Positions 8,105 to 16,885 of a stretch of DNA of 20,730 bases are shown piece after piece; position 1 is the first letter of the stretch, and the number at the start of each line of letters is the position of its first letter. The notes beneath the pieces are model-generated. The model was not told the origin of the DNA, made no database searches, and saw only the letters and a program-made list of their open reading frames with translations. This DNA comes from Zopfochytrium polystomum (lineage: Eukaryota; Chytridiomycota; Chytridiomycetes; Chytridiales; Chytridiaceae), in NCBI GenBank assembly GCA_025765615.1, contig JAIVFJ010000594.1, positions 1-20,730 of the forward strand, given 5' to 3'. The position numbers and the translations under genes were made by a program.

Positions 8105-9249
8105 TCAGCGCATCCACGCCGAGATGGCCGCCCGATCCGCAGACACGGGAAGAACTTCGTGGTCCACGACGCCGCTGAGAAACAGCAGCAGTCGACCCTG
8201 CCGCGTCTCGACGACGGACTGGGAGCCCAGCGGCCGGAACAGCTTGATGTCGCCCCCGCTTCCCTTCGCGTGGTGGTCCGTCAGGTACAATACAGCCGTC
8301 ACGCGCCGCTGCTCCTGGTCGTTTGGATCGTCCGTCGGAAAGGCGTCGCGGTGGCGCTGAGTCGGGGCGAAGAAGAAAAAGTTGAGTCGATCGCGTCGTG
8401 TGAGGGGGGGATAACGGCAGGGTTCCCCCCTCCCCCCCCCGTCTCCCCGGTCCCTGTTGTGATAAAAACCTCACCTCGTAACGACCCCCGTCGCCTTTGT
8501 AAACGGCCAGCTGCAGCTCCGTCTCGCCCGCGAGACTTATAAACTGGGAAAGATCTTCTTGCAACTCCTTCATCCGGAACAAAATCGGCGCCAATGCTGG
8601 GTGATTACCGGGCGGTGAGTCGTCGTGCAACCATGCAATCACGTCGTCGCGGGCGGAGCGGTCTCGGTACGGATCGTCGTCGGCTCGAACAAGCGACGCT
8701 TTCGTCATCGCCCCTGGAGTGTTTGAGAGGTCCACAGCAAAACGGGCGGCGACTTCCAAAATGCTCGGATCTTGAATAAAGCTGATTTCGACGTGACGGC
8801 GACGGGGTTACCAGCGGAAACGAGGGGATGCCGAGTTGTGAGGAAAGAAAGGTGACTTACTTGTCGACGAAGGTCCACCCAGACTCAAACAGATCGTCGA
8901 TGGCACTCGGCGATATGAGATTGAAAGCAATGAGGCCATTTTGCAAATATATGGCCCTCTGTTCGTTTGTGCAGTAGAACAGTTTTCGAACAACATCCAG
9001 GGAGTCTTCTTCCGAGTCCATCAGCGCGAGCAGCTCCATCTCGTTGATCTCCTCGACGACCTCCTCGACTTGTTCCACGTCCTCAACGTCATCATCAGAC
9101 GGCCGGTCGGCCTCGCCGCCAGCAACTGCAGCGGCGGGTGGTCCGGCGGGGATGATATAGGCCGCACGCTGGGACTTTTCGCGGGCCATGACGATGTCGG
9201 CGATGCGATCTGACAGGCCGGCAGGTTGGGTGCCGTCAGGTGGTGTCAT
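8105..9249 (-). CDS. Prolyl-hydroxylase-like 2-oxoglutarate/Fe(II) oxygenase
   Basis: Exons 9249-8861, 8781-8475 and 8356-8105 join to 315 residues. Introns are 79 nt (GTAAGT...TCAG) and 118 nt (GTGAGG...TCAG), phases 2 and 0. Seen: an acidic linker near residues 60-85 (DDDVEDVEQVEEVVEEINE), a helical N-terminal half, then the double-stranded beta-helix. This has RYERHRDAFPTDD with iron ligands His234 and Asp236, VTAVLYLTD, GGDIKLFRPLG, GRLLLFLSG, VDHEVLPV with the third ligand His298, and RAAISAW with Arg307 for the 2-oxoglutarate carboxylate. Family knowledge: this is the H-x-D...H...R arrangement of EGLN/P4H-type prolyl hydroxylases, which use O2 and 2-oxoglutarate. No signal peptide is visible, so it is probably cytosolic or nuclear. 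Substrate unknown (oxygen sensing or a ribosomal or Skp1 proline are possibilities). Met at 9249 was chosen because the upstream open frame runs into homopolymer sequence. The gene is divergent from the MARVEL-like gene. Confidence 0.87.
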
Positions 9250-9570
9250 TCTGTGGTCCGATCGGGTGGGTGCGAGGCGGGTGCAAGTCGAGGGTGCTGG
9301 CGAGGATGGGAGGAGCAGCAGGTTGAAGAGGAGGATATGGGAGAAGGCGCGTGGCGGACGGCGATGGTGAGGTTGCGACGAGGAGGCGGGTTTCGGCGGC
9401 CAGTTAAGGAGGGCGAAGAATGGGGGGAACAAACTTGTCTGAATTTGTTGTTTTTGAGTCTGAATTTTTTTTTTTTTTTGTTTGTGCCTGCAAATTGTGC
9501 AGTAAATGCAAAAAAAAAAAAACAAAAAAAAATGCTGTTGGTCAATCCCAAAAGGGGCAAGTTGTGCCAG

Positions 9571-9593
9571 CTGTCTGTCTGTCTGTCTGTCTG
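9571..9593. repeat. (CTGT)n microsatellite
   Basis: Five to six CTGT units on the plus strand, reading ACAG on the coding strand of the oxygenase gene, about 320 bases upstream of its start. Confidence 0.95.
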
Positions 9594-9765
9594 CCTGCTC
9601 ACTGTCCTGTTTGTCTTCTTCAAACACGCAAGACTCATAATCTCTCCCAACTGAGTTTCTGAACCACGCACGGCTTGCCGCTCGCCCCGAACCACTCTTC
9701 CCGTCAATAGCAAACATGCACAACCCAAAACATCCAATCCAAACACAGGCGATGTAGGCGGAGCG

Positions 9766-9880
9766 AGACAGACTGAGAGACAGACAGGCCGAATACGGAC
9801 AGAGATGAAGGATCGAGAGAGGGAGAGAGATATAGCGAGAGAGAGAGAGAGGGAGGGAGGGACAGGGAGAGAGAGAGTAG
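9766..9880. repeat. GACA/GA purine-rich run
   Basis: GAGACAGACTGAGAGACAGA followed by long GA and GGGA repeats on the coding strand of the MARVEL-like gene, about 210-320 bases before its start. Confidence 0.85.
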
Positions 9881-9994
9881 AATTAATCCCGCCTACGCCG
9901 CCCGACGCCGCCGACGCCTGCTGCATTCCCCCTTGACTTGATACAGATACACGCACCAACAGACCGTGGGAGCCGCCGCCGCATCAGCATCCTT

Positions 9995-10013
9995 CCCCCC
10001 CCCCCCCCCCCCC
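9995..10013. repeat. C19 homopolymer
   Basis: Uninterrupted run of 19 cytosines about 75 bases upstream of the MARVEL-like start codon. Its length is likely to be inaccurate in any read-based assembly. Confidence 0.9.
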
Positions 10014-10087
10014 GATCCCCTTCCCTACCAACAACCTACTAAAAGGCATCAGCCGCCGATCTCCTCTCTCCCTCTCATTTCGGTCAT

Positions 10088-11527
10088 ATGTCGTTCTCGC
10101 CGTCATCCTCTCCCGCTAGGCCAAAGGGTCCCCGCCAGCTCGGCGCCAGCCCTGGATCGCCTCTCGCAGCCGTCTCTTCCTCGGCCAGCATCACCCCCTC
10201 AACGAACTCGAGCACAGGCGGCGGCGGCTCTTTCACCGCGCCCACGGCCGGCGGAGTCAACATGGTCTCCCCACCGACGCCGAACTACAACGGCAGCACG
10301 CTAACCACTACCACTGGCGTTCTCTTCTCCGACAAGATCCCTGTCCCTTCCAAACTGCCGCTGCAGGCACCCATTCGATCCCAGGCTACAAACCCCACGA
10401 CCGACGGCGCCCCCGACAACGCAAAGATCCGCTACTCGGGCGATCTGGAGCTCCAGCTCGGCTTTGAGAGGAACCCGCTCGACAAGCCGTCCTCCGACTT
10501 CCGCAACGCCGAAGCATGGTTCAAAAACGTTGGCACCAACGTTGAGCCGCCCCCGCTCTCCCACCAGCCCTCCCTGAAGCGGGGGCTCTTCTCGGCCCAG
10601 CCGCAAGGTGCAGAAATGGAGTACAACGGACCCGCGAACGGAGACTCTGGAAAGCGAAACAGCAGCAGCGTCTTCCGCAGCTCGTTCATGTACTTGCGCA
10701 ACTCGCTCATGCCCGCCCGCCGCACCGCCGCCGACTTTGAGGGAAACCCCGACGACACCCTTGCGCGCGGTGCTCCGGACCGGAAGCGCCCGATGGGTCC
10801 CCGCGGCATGGGCGACTCGTCCTACCCGCCCACCATGCGATCCCCAAACTTTGGTTCCGCGGCCGTCGCAATCCCAATGCCGCCCTTCTACCGCCAGCAC
10901 CGCTTCTTTGCATACCTTGCCCTCCTGTTCTTCTCCGCCGCGGCCCTCGTCGCCGCCGTCCGCGAAACCGCTCTCAACTCGTCCTCAACCGGATACTTCC
11001 TCCTCCTCGTCGGAGCGCTGTCGTCGCTCGCGGCCCTCGCCTCGCTCGCCCTGTACGCCTGGCTCGGAAAGCGTCTCTTCAACTACTACGACGCACCGTT
11101 CCTCTTCTGCCAGGACATACCGACAGCCCGCGCCATCCCTAACCTGGACAACGAAGCCTTCTCCTCGTCAGCGTCCGACGACAACGGCGGCGAGGAGTAC
11201 CGCAGCGGAAACCGCCTCAAGACGCTCGGACGGACGCTCGGCGCCCCGCTGCAGCGGGAGCGACCGTCGCCGTGGGTCCCGCTGTTTGACGTCCTGTCGC
11301 ACACCGTCCTCTTGATCTTTTGGGCCGCGGCGCTCGCCGACGGGTCGACAAAGCGCGCGTCGTGCCTCTCGAACGCGCAGGCGAATTACTGCAACACGCT
11401 GACTGTGGCGCTGATTTTCGGCGCGCTGGCGGCGACCGTCGTCGTCGTGGCGACGGGGTTCAAGATCTACGAGATGTGGCGGTTCGGCGTGTTCCGCAGC
11501 GTCGTCAAGAGGCGGATCGTCCGCTAG
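10088..11527 (+). CDS. MARVEL-like four-helix membrane protein with long disordered N-terminus
   Basis: A single exon encodes 479 residues with no break. Seen: residues 1 to about 265 are rich in Ser, Pro, Thr and Gly and look disordered and cytoplasmic. Four hydrophobic segments follow: about 273-293 (FFAYLALLFFSAAALVAAV), 302-325 (FLLLVGALSSLAALASLALY), 397-419 (VPLFDVLSHTVLLIFWAAAL) and 438-463 (LIFGALAATVVVVATGF). Between helices 3 and 4 is the short loop with two Cys (CLSNAQANYC), followed by a basic C-terminal tail (VKRRIVR). Family knowledge: four helices with a two-Cys loop before the last helix resemble fungal MARVEL-domain proteins of membrane microdomains and vesicle traffic. A polar loop of about 70 residues between helices 2 and 3 (YYDAPFLFCQDIPTAR...) is longer than usual. 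No ortholog recognised. The fold is inferred and the function is open. Confidence 0.8.
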   Translation: MSFSPSSSPARPKGPRQLGASPGSPLAAVSSSASITPSTNSSTGGGGSFTAPTAGGVNMVSPPTPNYNGSTLTTTTGVLFSDKIPVPSKLPLQAPIRSQATNPTTDGAPDNAKIRYSGDLELQLGFERNPLDKPSSDFRNAEAWFKNVGTNVEPPPLSHQPSLKRGLFSAQPQGAEMEYNGPANGDSGKRNSSSVFRSSFMYLRNSLMPARRTAADFEGNPDDTLARGAPDRKRPMGPRGMGDSSYPPTMRSPNFGSAAVAIPMPPFYRQHRFFAYLALLFFSAAALVAAVRETALNSSSTGYFLLLVGALSSLAALASLALYAWLGKRLFNYYDAPFLFCQDIPTARAIPNLDNEAFSSSASDDNGGEEYRSGNRLKTLGRTLGAPLQRERPSPWVPLFDVLSHTVLLIFWAAALADGSTKRASCLSNAQANYCNTLTVALIFGALAATVVVVATGFKIYEMWRFGVFRSVVKRRIVR

Positions 11528-12401
11528 AGCAAATAGGGTTTTAGACAGTTCAACTGGCGGTTGCTCTTCGTCCGATCCGCATCCTATCCTCTCTCTTCCC
11601 GATTTACTTTTTTCCGCTCCTTTTTTTGCCGCCAGCCATTCTGTAAACTCTGTCCCGATGTCCCTCCCCACTTCAACCCTTCGATACTCTGTGGTTTCTA
11701 ATTGCACAAGCGGCAAATGAGCCTTGACTCAGTCCACTCTTACCCCTTGCTTGCTCTTCCTCGTCTACCACAATGCGCGAACTGTGCCATCTTGCTATGG
11801 CGTGTCTCGCCTAGATGTGTGTCTCTCTTTCTGTGGTCCTTTCCCCTTTTTCTGTTTCGTGAGAAAATGCGCCGCACATGGTGACAAGACAGTGATACAA
11901 TTAAAAAAAAAAAAAAAAATAGGGTTCGCTTTGAAGACCAGACGGTTCGGTCCAAATCCACATAGAAAAATGGGAACCCTCACTGACAACTTCTCACTTT
12001 TTTGGCCACAAGATCGTTGAATGTTTATTTCCTCTTTCCCAACTCCCGCGCGACCATTCATCCCACGTTTCACACTCTTTCGCAGGCCTTTCCGCCTGTC
12101 GTGAACGCACGCGGGTAAGAGGCCGCCCCATGAATCCGTCCCGACAAAAGTGGGTGAGCGTTCATGTGCAGAGAGTGCGGCTGCGCATGAACAACCACTT
12201 GAAAATTCTCGCACTGCCTTCTGTCGCCTCGATTCTCCGACCCCGCCGCTGCGGAAGTGCCTCCGCGACCTGTTCGCTCGTGTTGGGACTGGTGCTTGGG
12301 ATCATCGTCCGATGGCCGAGGATGGTGTTAGCTCCTGAAAATCACCATTAGTGCTCGAGGAGTTCACGCTCGAAAAGTTCCCAACCACGGCTTCTGGGGA
12401 C
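11528..12401. other. Intergenic stretch downstream of the MARVEL-like gene
   Basis: Contains the MARVEL-like 3' flank and an A17 tract around 11902-11918. On the minus strand, 12351-12172 has an open frame after a possible acceptor (TTTTCAG), reading GANTILGHRTMIP and SEQVAEALPQRRGRRIE. It could be a leftover 3' exon of the kinase locus, but no family pattern confirms it. Confidence 0.4.
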
Positions 12402-13474
12402 CTAGACCGCGTCGGAGTTGGGGCGCATGGCCCAGTTCTCCGGGCTGGTCCGTGCGGGGTTGAAGAAGTTTATGGCCACCTGTGAGTTTCGCGTAATGGG
12501 GCGGTCGGAGAGTTGATGGTGCGAGGGTGAGTAACGGAGTGTGATGGTGTGGGTGAAAAGGGGTAACGAGTGGTTGTAGGGATGAGCGGAACGCGAGACA
12601 AAACAAAGACAAAGAATTCAGAATAACTTATTCACTCGATTCTCTGGCCCCCTTTAAAAAGGACAGAGCACTCACCAGGTGTCCGCCGCTCGGCCGCAAT
12701 AACCGGCCGGCGGGATCATAAGAACTTCGGGAACCGAGCTACGGTGGGTGCCATGGAAGGAGGTAAATAAGCGCTCCTGTCCCCCGGGGCTCCTCCACGG
12801 CCGTGCGGAGCCGAGGTCGATGACCCGCGCACGGTACTCGGCGTCCACCAGGATGTTCTTGGTGTTATTGAAGTGAATAAAAAGAGCAAGTCGTTTGGGA
12901 GCAAGTGATTCAGTATGGTGGTAGAAGCCGGGCATTTTGCGGTTTTAGTGGACTTTTTTTCTGCCTGAACCGTACCTCGTCGTTGATGTCCCAGTGCACG
13001 AATCCGGCCGCGTGCAGGTAGGCCACGCCGAGCGCGACCAGAGCGAACATTGTTCGCGCGATGCCGTTTGCAGCCTCCCATTTGCGTATGGAGATGGAAA
13101 CAGGTCAAACATTCACCTTACAGAACTCCCTGACAAGAAGGGGGAAAAAAAGCGGAGGAAGAAGAGTTTGGAAACCCACGCGCATCAACACACGAGAAAA
13201 GATCTCTCCGCGCGTCCTCGGTCTGCACCCCGCGCCACAGGTCTTCGTCGTCAAAGGCGAACCCCGGCCGAGGCGCCGCTGGCTCACGCGGTACCCGAGC
13301 GAGCGGACCAGGAACGGGCAGTCCACCATCACTACGAGTACCGCTTTGACGGGTACCCAGGCCGCGTCGGAGGTGGGGCAGACGGTCCAGTTGTCTGCGC
13401 AGGTCTTCGCAGGGTCGCGACCTGAGTGTGTTCCGCGTAAAGGGCGGTTGGAGGCGTGTGACGCGAGACCGCAG

Positions 13475-13515
<41 letters not shown>

Positions 13516-13707
13516 CACTTCTCGAAAGCACGCCACATTGTCACTCTGCTCGCGCACGTCGTCACCGCCAAACACCTCCTGCTCACTTTTGCCCCGTCGG
13601 ACCGCCTGACGGCCGCAAGAACCGTGCCAAACGCCCCGTGGCCCAAGCGGAGCTCCTCAAGCAGCTCGAGCGCGGGGACGAAGGCGGGGCTGCAGTCGTT
13701 CGATGGG
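12402..13707 (-). pseudogene. PASK-like Ser/Thr protein kinase locus, broken, with repeated exon
   Basis: Seen in minus order. Exon a, ending 13587 at donor GTGAGC: LEELRLGHGAFGTVLAAVRR, the glycine loop. A 165-nt intron with a T38 tract. Exon b from 13421: DPAKTCADNWTVCPTSDA, WVPVKAVLVVM and CPFLVRSLGY (alpha-C and beta-4), then after a frame change FDDEDLWRGVQTEDARRDLF. Exon c ending 12976: MFALVALGVAYLHAAGFVHW with DINDE. A 118-nt intron. Exon d (12857-12676): NILVDAEYRARVIDLGSARP, FTSFHGTHRSSVPEVL, GRAADTW. Then 12479-12402 repeats the start of exon b (VAINFFNPARTSPENWAM) and stops at TAG where exon b has Trp. Family knowledge: the order and DENI/LGSA signatures match PAS/PIM-type kinases. 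Key residues are lost: no VAIK Lys, alpha-C Glu is Lys, HRD is HWD, and nothing follows subdomain IX. Inference: a pseudogene with a partial exon duplication. No start codon identified. Confidence 0.65.
13477..13514. repeat. A38 homopolymer in kinase-like intron
   Basis: 38 consecutive A on the plus strand (T38 on the kinase strand), inside the 13422-13586 intron. It could be mistaken for a reversed poly(A) tail, but coding-like sequence in the expected order lies on both sides and a donor and acceptor flank it. Confidence 0.95.
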
Positions 13708-14589
13708 AGTCCATGGTTGGCAAAGGTAAAAGAATGGCAAGAACCTTTGGGTGAATCACCCGACGTTGGAGTGAACGATTCGGCGGGGGGAGTTTTGGCT
13801 TGGGCTCAACGGCTAAGCTAAGCAGGTATTCGCAGGTTGCGAGACTTGAGCGGAGTGGTCGTGTGCTCGTGAAGGGGGCGTGTGGAGAAGTTTGAAAGTG
13901 ATGGGTTGGGAAGAAAGGAGTGCTGAGGAGAGCGTTGAGCTATCTGGCACACGCGTTGAAAATAACTCTTTCCCTTATTTTTTTCCCTCCCTTTTACATT
14001 GCCTTGCTTTTGGTTTTCTGCCACGCACTATATCAAGATTCTCCAGAACGATTCACCATCATCAAAATCGTCATGTTCTTTTCGCTTACCCAATGATGAC
14101 TAGTGAAGTTTTCTGTATGGCGTGCAGGTTCCCCTCTTTTTCGGTCATTGCTGGGCCGTATCTTACACACATCTTTCCCTTTCCCCCCCCCCCCAAAAAA
14201 AAAAAAAACAAAAAAACAAACAGGAGGCAAATAAGGGAAAGCCCTACCAGCCGCTCATCTCTGTATGACCCCTTCTATTCGTTCCAACAACTGCAGCTTG
14301 CATCGTTCATTCCAACCAACAACGCCCCTCAAATGTCAAAACCAAAACATAAACATCGCCGACCAAGCAAACCCCCCCTCGCCCGCCAATTTTTAATTTG
14401 CCCAGCGCCTCCACTATGCACTGAAGAGGCACCCCACTTTCAGGCGTTACTTCTATTTTTAGGTCCCACTCCCACTCGCACATTTTTTGGAAAACGGGAC
14501 CAAAACGAGTCTTACCCCATTTTAGACTAACCAAGCGAATTGCAGCTAAAAACCCCCGCCCTCCCCCAACGCCACACCAAAAGTTTCTT
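13708..14589. other. Intergenic stretch upstream of the tail-anchored protein gene
   Basis: No convincing gene. A 216-codon open frame on the plus strand (13880-14530) is interrupted in character by a C10/A13 homopolymer pair (about 14185-14220) and has no domain features. Probably the 5' flank or leader of the gene at 14590 and the upstream region of the kinase-like locus. Confidence 0.45.
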
Positions 14590-15237
14590 ATGCCCGTCTC
14601 CATCCACCCCATGCCGACCGCGCGCCGCCACCCCCACGACCCGGGCGCTCTCTCCTCGTCGTCCGCCAGCAACAACGCCGTCCCGCTGCAGCTGCCGCAC
14701 TCGCACCCGGACGCCGCCTTCCAGGACCATCATACCGCCGACATCACCTGGACGGAAATGATGGCCTTTGGGTGGGTGCCGGCGCGCGCTCGCGTCGTCC
14801 ACAACGGCGGCGGCGGTGCGGTCCACGGCGCCGTCGGCGCCAAGGGTCTCGGGCTCGGCGCTGGCGGGGCCAAGGGGCCCGTCGCTGCGAAAGGGATCAT
14901 CGCCACCAAGCCGCCGGCTGCGGCTGCAAAGAGCGGGCCGGTCGGCAGGCGAAAACAAAACGCTGTGGACGGCAAGACCGAGGCCGCCGCCGGCTCCGGT
15001 CCGACTCAAACGAAATGCGAAATTCCAACAGCGCTCGCTGCTGCAGACCGCGGCGCCGAAATACTCCAGCGCGGCAAGCTTCGGGTGCTCCGCGTGGCAA
15101 AGGTGGCGGACGAACACACTCGGCGTCACATGCAGTCAGTTGCAATCTTTGTGTGTGCTGTCGTTGCAGCTGCCGTCTTGGCTGCGCTGTCCATGTGGGC
15201 CAAGTCGTGGATTGTACAATCAGGTTACCCAGCATAA
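14590..15237 (+). CDS. Putative tail-anchored membrane protein
   Basis: A single exon encodes 215 residues. Seen: a low-complexity N-terminal part rich in His, Pro, Ala and Ser, then a block TADITWTEMMAFGWVPARAR near residues 49-68 that looks folded. A Gly/Ala stretch with four AKG-type repeats follows (GAKGLGLGAGGAKGPVAAKG), then a charged region (LRVLRVAKVADEHTRRHM). A single hydrophobic helix near residues 180-204 (SVAIFVCAVVAAAVLAALSMWA) leaves only about a dozen residues at the C-terminus. That layout fits tail anchoring in the ER or mitochondrial outer membrane with the bulk in the cytosol (inference). No signal peptide. Two other Met codons lie near the start; the first was taken. I do not recognise a family. 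The gene converges with the NTF2-HN1 gene, 220 bases between stops. Confidence 0.65.
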   Translation: MPVSIHPMPTARRHPHDPGALSSSSASNNAVPLQLPHSHPDAAFQDHHTADITWTEMMAFGWVPARARVVHNGGGGAVHGAVGAKGLGLGAGGAKGPVAAKGIIATKPPAAAAKSGPVGRRKQNAVDGKTEAAAGSGPTQTKCEIPTALAAADRGAEILQRGKLRVLRVAKVADEHTRRHMQSVAIFVCAVVAAAVLAALSMWAKSWIVQSGYPA

Positions 15238-15457
15238 TAAACTGAGCAAAACGACCCTTACGCCGGATAAAGAGCCTTCTTCTTTGAAAACGAGATAAAA
15301 TACAACAACAAAGAAGCAACCGAAACTAGTAACAAAAAAGCAAAAAAGCACTTTGCCCATGGGGCAACCGGGCAAGGAGTGGGGGACGCAAAATGGATTA
15401 AAAATGCCAGGTTCCGCAAATGCCAAAGGAGCAAGCGGTCCTCTGCTCACAGCACAA

Positions 15458-16815
15458 TCAACCAAACCGGATGCTCGACGTGCCCCCAGGGGGGCGCAAG
15501 ACGCGACTTGACGGCCTCTCGCCAAACTCCGAACTGGGCGCGTTCGGGTCGCGCCTTCCTCCCAGCCCCAGCGACTTGACTGGCTTGGGGTCAAAGTTCG
15601 ACGATCCGCCGTCGTCGCCAAAGACCAAGCTGCTGGCCATCGCGGAAGCAGGCCCGCGACGGCGGCCGCCGCCGCCGGTCCCAGACGTGACTGACGACGC
15701 GCCCTCGGACGTGACACTTTCCGTCTCGGCAGCGTCGTCGACGGTCCGCGATTCGTTGAGCGCGGCCGCCATCTTCTCCGTGCCGAAAATGTCGTGCGAC
15801 TTGCCGCCCGGTCGCTGGTGGACGCGCGTGCTGGGGCGGCTGGCGGGTGCCGCCTGGCCTGAAAAGATGTCCGAAACCTGCGACGGCTTGCCAAAGCTGC
15901 TGGAGGACACTGATTCGGTCGGGCTGGTCACGCTCGCGATGGACGCGTTCTGCTCTGCCGAGGCGGATTCGAGGAGCGGATCTACAACCTTTGGGCCAAG
16001 CACAGGAAGAACGGTTTCCGAGTTGTTCGCCTTGCAAAAGAGGGAGTTGGGAAGGACACCAATTTGACGGAGCACCGTTCCTTGGTCCCAGTGCAAATGC
16101 AAAGATTGGATCTTCCCGGACGGTGCAAGCTGGGCGACGGTCACCTTGAAAAGAAAGTCAATGGGTACTCTGTGCCAACACTAAAATCGACCAAGAGACC
16201 AACCAGGGGGAACACGATGCGTCGGTTGGTTGGCTTCACGTTCGGAAGGAGCCAGTCGATGATGGAGTTGTGCACAACAGTCACAACGGCCTCTTCGAAG
16301 ACGCTTGAAGAAGTGGTTGCCTGGCTAATGAGCTGGAAGTGGGGTGGATGGAGGGACGCGGAGAGGGGGAATGTCAGAATTCCGGTTGGGACAGAGAACA
16401 GGTATGTCGGTACACGCGCTTTACAGGTAAGGTAGAAGCAGGCGGAGTATATGGACTGCTTTGGCGGTGGATGGAAAGCGTGAGGAAGACTGGGAAGGGA
16501 GGGACGGTAGTGAAACAACTGGGGGCGATCGGGGGCAGCGCCCTCACACGCACGCACACGCATGCAAGCACGCACCTGTTCCTTGTAGGTGGTCTCCGCG
16601 TTCTGGGCGGCCATCGCCTTGAGGAAGGGCATGAGGGAGCTGCTGGCGCCGCCGCCGCCGCCGGCAGCCGCGCCCGACGGCACGCACAGGATGGAGGTCG
16701 CCGATGGCGCAAAGGCGGCGAGGGCGGCGGCCGCGTTGCCGCGCTGCAGCGAGGCCTTGAAGTCGGTGAGGGCAGAGACGGCGCCGGCATCGGCGGTGCT
16801 GGTGGTGCTCATCAT
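15458..16815 (-). CDS. NTF2-like domain protein fused to Jupiter/HN1-type PPGG motifs
   Basis: Exons 16815-16576, 16320-16204 and 16144-15458 join in phase 0 to 347 residues. Introns are 255 nt (GTGCGT...CCAG) and 59 nt (GTTGGT...CAAG). Seen: residues 1 to about 150 form an NTF2/SnoaL-type cone fold, with the helix ALTDFKASLQRGNAAAALAAF, then ETTYKEQ, the strand EEAVVTVVHNSIIDWLLP, then RRIVFPL, VTVAQLAPSGKIQSLHLHWD and QGTVLRQIG. The rest is Ser-rich and disordered but carries RVHQRPGGKSHDIFG (about 226-240), ASSLVFGDDGG, and at the extreme C-terminus SSRVLRPPGGTSSIRFG. Family knowledge: SSRVLRPPGG followed by a phenylalanine-glycine block is the hallmark of Jupiter/HN1 (JPT1/2) proteins, linked to microtubules and, for JPT2, NAADP binding. 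Those animal proteins have no NTF2 domain. Met 16815 and Met 16812 are both possible starts. The fusion is read directly through; its role is unknown. Confidence 0.83.
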
Positions 16816-16855
16816 CCTTTCTGTTTGGTTGCTCCCTCTCGCTCTCTCTCTCTTT

Positions 16856-16885
16856 GTCTGTCTGTCTGTCTGTCGGTCTGTCTCC
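16856..16885. repeat. (GTCT)n microsatellite
   Basis: GTCT units with one variant (GTCG), reading AGAC on the coding strand of the NTF2-HN1 gene, beginning about 40 bases upstream of its start. Confidence 0.95.

Larger units (their letters stand above)
9250..10087. promoter_or_regulatory. Shared divergent upstream region of oxygenase and MARVEL-like genes
   Basis: 838 bases between two divergent start codons. It holds T9-12 and A12 tracts (9465-9530), a CTGT repeat (9571-9593; ACAG on the oxygenase coding strand), a GACA/GA-rich run on the MARVEL coding strand (9766-9880), and a C19 tract (9995-10013). It must contain both promoters. No TATA box or factor site can be assigned with confidence. 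Confidence 0.5.

Noticed and set aside
11168..11716. 182-codon open frame on the minus strand
   Set aside because: It is antisense to the MARVEL-like coding region, with no domain character.
13477..13514. A38 as a sign of a retroposed, polyadenylated mRNA
   Set aside because: The flanking kinase blocks continue in order on both sides with splice signals, so it lies in an intron and not at a 3' end.
13061..13609. 182-codon open frame on the plus strand with a poly-Lys run
   Set aside because: The Lys run is the A38 tract, and the frame is antisense to the kinase-like exons.
13880..14530. 216-codon plus-strand frame
   Set aside because: It crosses C10/A13 homopolymers, has no domain features and ends just before the tail-anchored gene. 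Treated as 5' flank.
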